7,734 nucleotides of DNA. It comes from an uncultured Dialister sp. Its GTDB lineage: Bacteria > Bacillota > Negativicutes > Veillonellales > Dialisteraceae. Shown here piece by piece: positions 7,187 through 7,734 of the stretch. The stretch spans positions 1 to 7,734 of the forward strand of contig CAAEVC010000009.1 in NCBI GenBank assembly GCA_900759415.1. Direction: 5' to 3'. Position numbers and translations under genes: made by a program. Within the stretch, counting starts at the first letter, position 1, and each line of letters opens with the position of its first letter. Below the pieces are notes generated by a model. The model was not told where the DNA came from. It searched no databases and was given only the letters and a program-made list of their open reading frames with translations.

Positions 7187-7215
7187 TTGACAAAAAAACA
7201 TTCACCACGTATAAT
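7187..7215 (+). promoter_or_regulatory. rpmF promoter with perfect consensus boxes
   Basis: TTGACA (7187-7192) and TATAAT (7210-7215) are separated by exactly 17 bases, the ideal sigma-70/sigma-A spacing. Transcription should start near 7222, giving a leader of about 90 bases before rpmF. A strong constitutive promoter is what a ribosomal protein gene needs. No clear terminator lies between uvrC and this promoter, so some read-through from the uvr operon may also reach rpmF. Confidence 0.92.
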
Positions 7216-7248
7216 GATGAAGTTGATAATTTTATCCAAGCTTATGCG

Positions 7249-7296
7249 CTGTATGAAAATACAGGAAAGCAATCAAGCGGCATTGTAGCCGATCGG
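7249..7296 (+). promoter_or_regulatory. Structured leader of rpmF with two small hairpins
   Basis: CTGTAT-GAAA-ATACAG (7249-7264) is a perfect six-pair stem closed by a GAAA tetraloop. CGGC-ATTGTA-GCCG (7278-7291) is a four-pair stem, and it overlaps the palindrome CCGATCGG (7289-7296), which touches the ribosome binding site. These may stabilise the mRNA or take part in translational control. No known riboswitch or ribosomal-protein leader is recognised. Confidence 0.45.
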
Positions 7297-7305
7297 TAAG
7301 GAGGT
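7297..7305 (+). promoter_or_regulatory. Ribosome binding site of rpmF
   Basis: TAAGGAGGT (7297-7305) is a nearly full complement of the 16S rRNA 3' end and lies seven bases before ATG 7313. It excludes the in-frame GTG at 7304, which lies inside the Shine-Dalgarno sequence itself. Confidence 0.93.
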
Positions 7306-7312
7306 GCTAAGA

Positions 7313-7498
7313 ATGCCAGTTCCGAAGACAAAAAGTTCCAGATCCCGTCGTGACAAGAGACGTGCTAATTGGAAGCTCACTGTACCGGGTCTCGTAGAAT
7401 GCCCGCAGTGTCATGCATTGAAAAAGCCTCATCATGTATGCCCGGCATGTGGCTACTATAAAGGCAAACAGGTCATCAGCAAAACTGTTGAAGAATAA
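7313..7498 (+). CDS. rpmF: 50S ribosomal protein L32 (bL32), zinc-ribbon form
   Basis: L32 is a small basic protein of the large ribosomal subunit. The 61-residue product begins MPVPKTKSSRSRRDKRRA, the hallmark N-terminus of the family, and its length is typical. Cysteines 30, 33, 43 and 46 form two CxxC pairs, making this the zinc-binding C+ form and not the zinc-independent paralog some bacteria use under zinc starvation. The gene has its own consensus promoter, a strong ribosome binding site and a terminator, so it appears monocistronic. In many bacteria rpmF sits between yceD (DUF177) and plsX or other fatty-acid and phospholipid genes. Here uvrC lies upstream instead of yceD, and at least 190 non-coding bases lie downstream. 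Identity is certain. Confidence 0.98.
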   Translation: MPVPKTKSSRSRRDKRRANWKLTVPGLVECPQCHALKKPHHVCPACGYYKGKQVISKTVEE

Positions 7499-7508
7499 TC
7501 GAATGATG

Positions 7509-7540
7509 AAAAGGCGTTTCCTTTTGGGAGCGTCTTTTTT
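7509..7540 (+). terminator. Intrinsic terminator of rpmF
   Basis: AAAAGGCGTTTCC (7509-7521) pairs with GGGAGCGTCTTTT (7526-7538) around a TTTT loop. All thirteen positions pair, three of them as G-T. The run of six T at 7535-7540 completes a standard rho-independent terminator eleven bases after the rpmF stop codon. Confidence 0.9.
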
Positions 7541-7683
7541 AGTGTGAAAATAACTTTATTCTGTAGAAGAAATTCACTATTATTGCACGTATTTCATGAT
7601 TTTCATAAAAATATGCATAAAAAGACTGGATATAGCCTTTCTAAGTGTAAAATTTTTCTCGGTAAGTAAAAATTATTGTAAAT

Positions 7684-7713
7684 TGGACAAGAAAAAAGAA
7701 GAACCCTTATAAT
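7684..7713 (+). promoter_or_regulatory. Outward promoter for a gene right of the window
   Basis: TATAAT (7708-7713) is a perfect -10 box. TGGACA (7684-7689), five of six bases of the -35 consensus, lies 18 bases upstream. Transcription would start near 7720 and run off the right edge. It sits in an AT-rich non-coding stretch (7541-7734) that follows the rpmF terminator, where I see no gene. The AT richness raises the chance of a false match. Confidence 0.55.
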
Positions 7714-7734
7714 TGAATTGCCAAAAAAACAAAG

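Noticed and set aside
7119..7190. Short TTG-started frame across the 15-bp repeat
   Set aside because: It has no suitable ribosome binding site and its repeated translation simply follows from the tandem DNA repeat.
7217..7288. Short frame in the rpmF leader (23 codons), considered as a leader peptide or yceD remnant
   Set aside because: Its ATG lies upstream of the predicted transcription start, it has no ribosome binding site, and it does not resemble the DUF177 C-terminus.
7596..7712. 38-codon frame near the right edge
   Set aside because: It has no ribosome binding site, its composition is Lys/Ile/Phe-rich as expected from AT-rich DNA, and it runs through the candidate outward promoter.

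Overview
This window is a compact housekeeping block from a low-to-moderate GC Gram-positive-lineage bacterium. It carries a complete nucleotide excision repair (NER) incision set, uvrB-uvrA-uvrC, all on the + strand, followed by rpmF for ribosomal protein L32. Strong AGGAGG-type ribosome binding sites, consensus sigma-70/sigma-A promoters, a uvrB-uvrA pair and moderate GC suggest a Firmicutes member. The protein style would fit Negativicutes (Dialister or Veillonella relatives), but this is an impression and could not be checked against a database.

Layout. Bases 1-107 hold no convincing gene, but three successive GC-rich hairpins that look either like tandem terminators of an upstream gene or like the structured end of an IS200/IS605-type element. 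Bases 121-237 are the uvrB control region: a LexA-like dyad, a promoter with an extended -10 box, a second dyad centred on the -10 box, and a 10-bp leader hairpin followed by a T-rich stretch just before the ribosome binding site. uvrB (238-2343), uvrA (2405-5254) and uvrC (5241-7100) follow with a 61-base gap and then a 14-base overlap, and no terminator is visible between them, so they probably form one operon. Bases 7101-7312 hold a perfect 15-bp tandem repeat directly upstream of a perfect TTGACA-N17-TATAAT promoter, then a roughly 90-base leader with two small hairpins, then rpmF (7313-7498) and a good intrinsic terminator (7509-7540). The last 190 bases are AT-rich and non-coding, with an outward-reading promoter near 7684-7713 for a gene beyond the window.

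How it works together. UvrA and UvrB scan DNA for bulky lesions, UvrB verifies damage and is loaded on the strand, and UvrC makes both incisions. All key catalytic and metal-binding motifs are present in all three proteins, so the pathway looks functional. L32 is a structural protein of the 50S subunit and has its own promoter and terminator.

I found no undescribed multi-gene system here. The points worth a second look are regulatory: the uvrB control region, the tandem repeat in front of rpmF, and the structured left edge. Three gene starts were set by ribosome binding sites: uvrB at GTG 238, uvrA at ATG 2405 and rpmF at ATG 7313.
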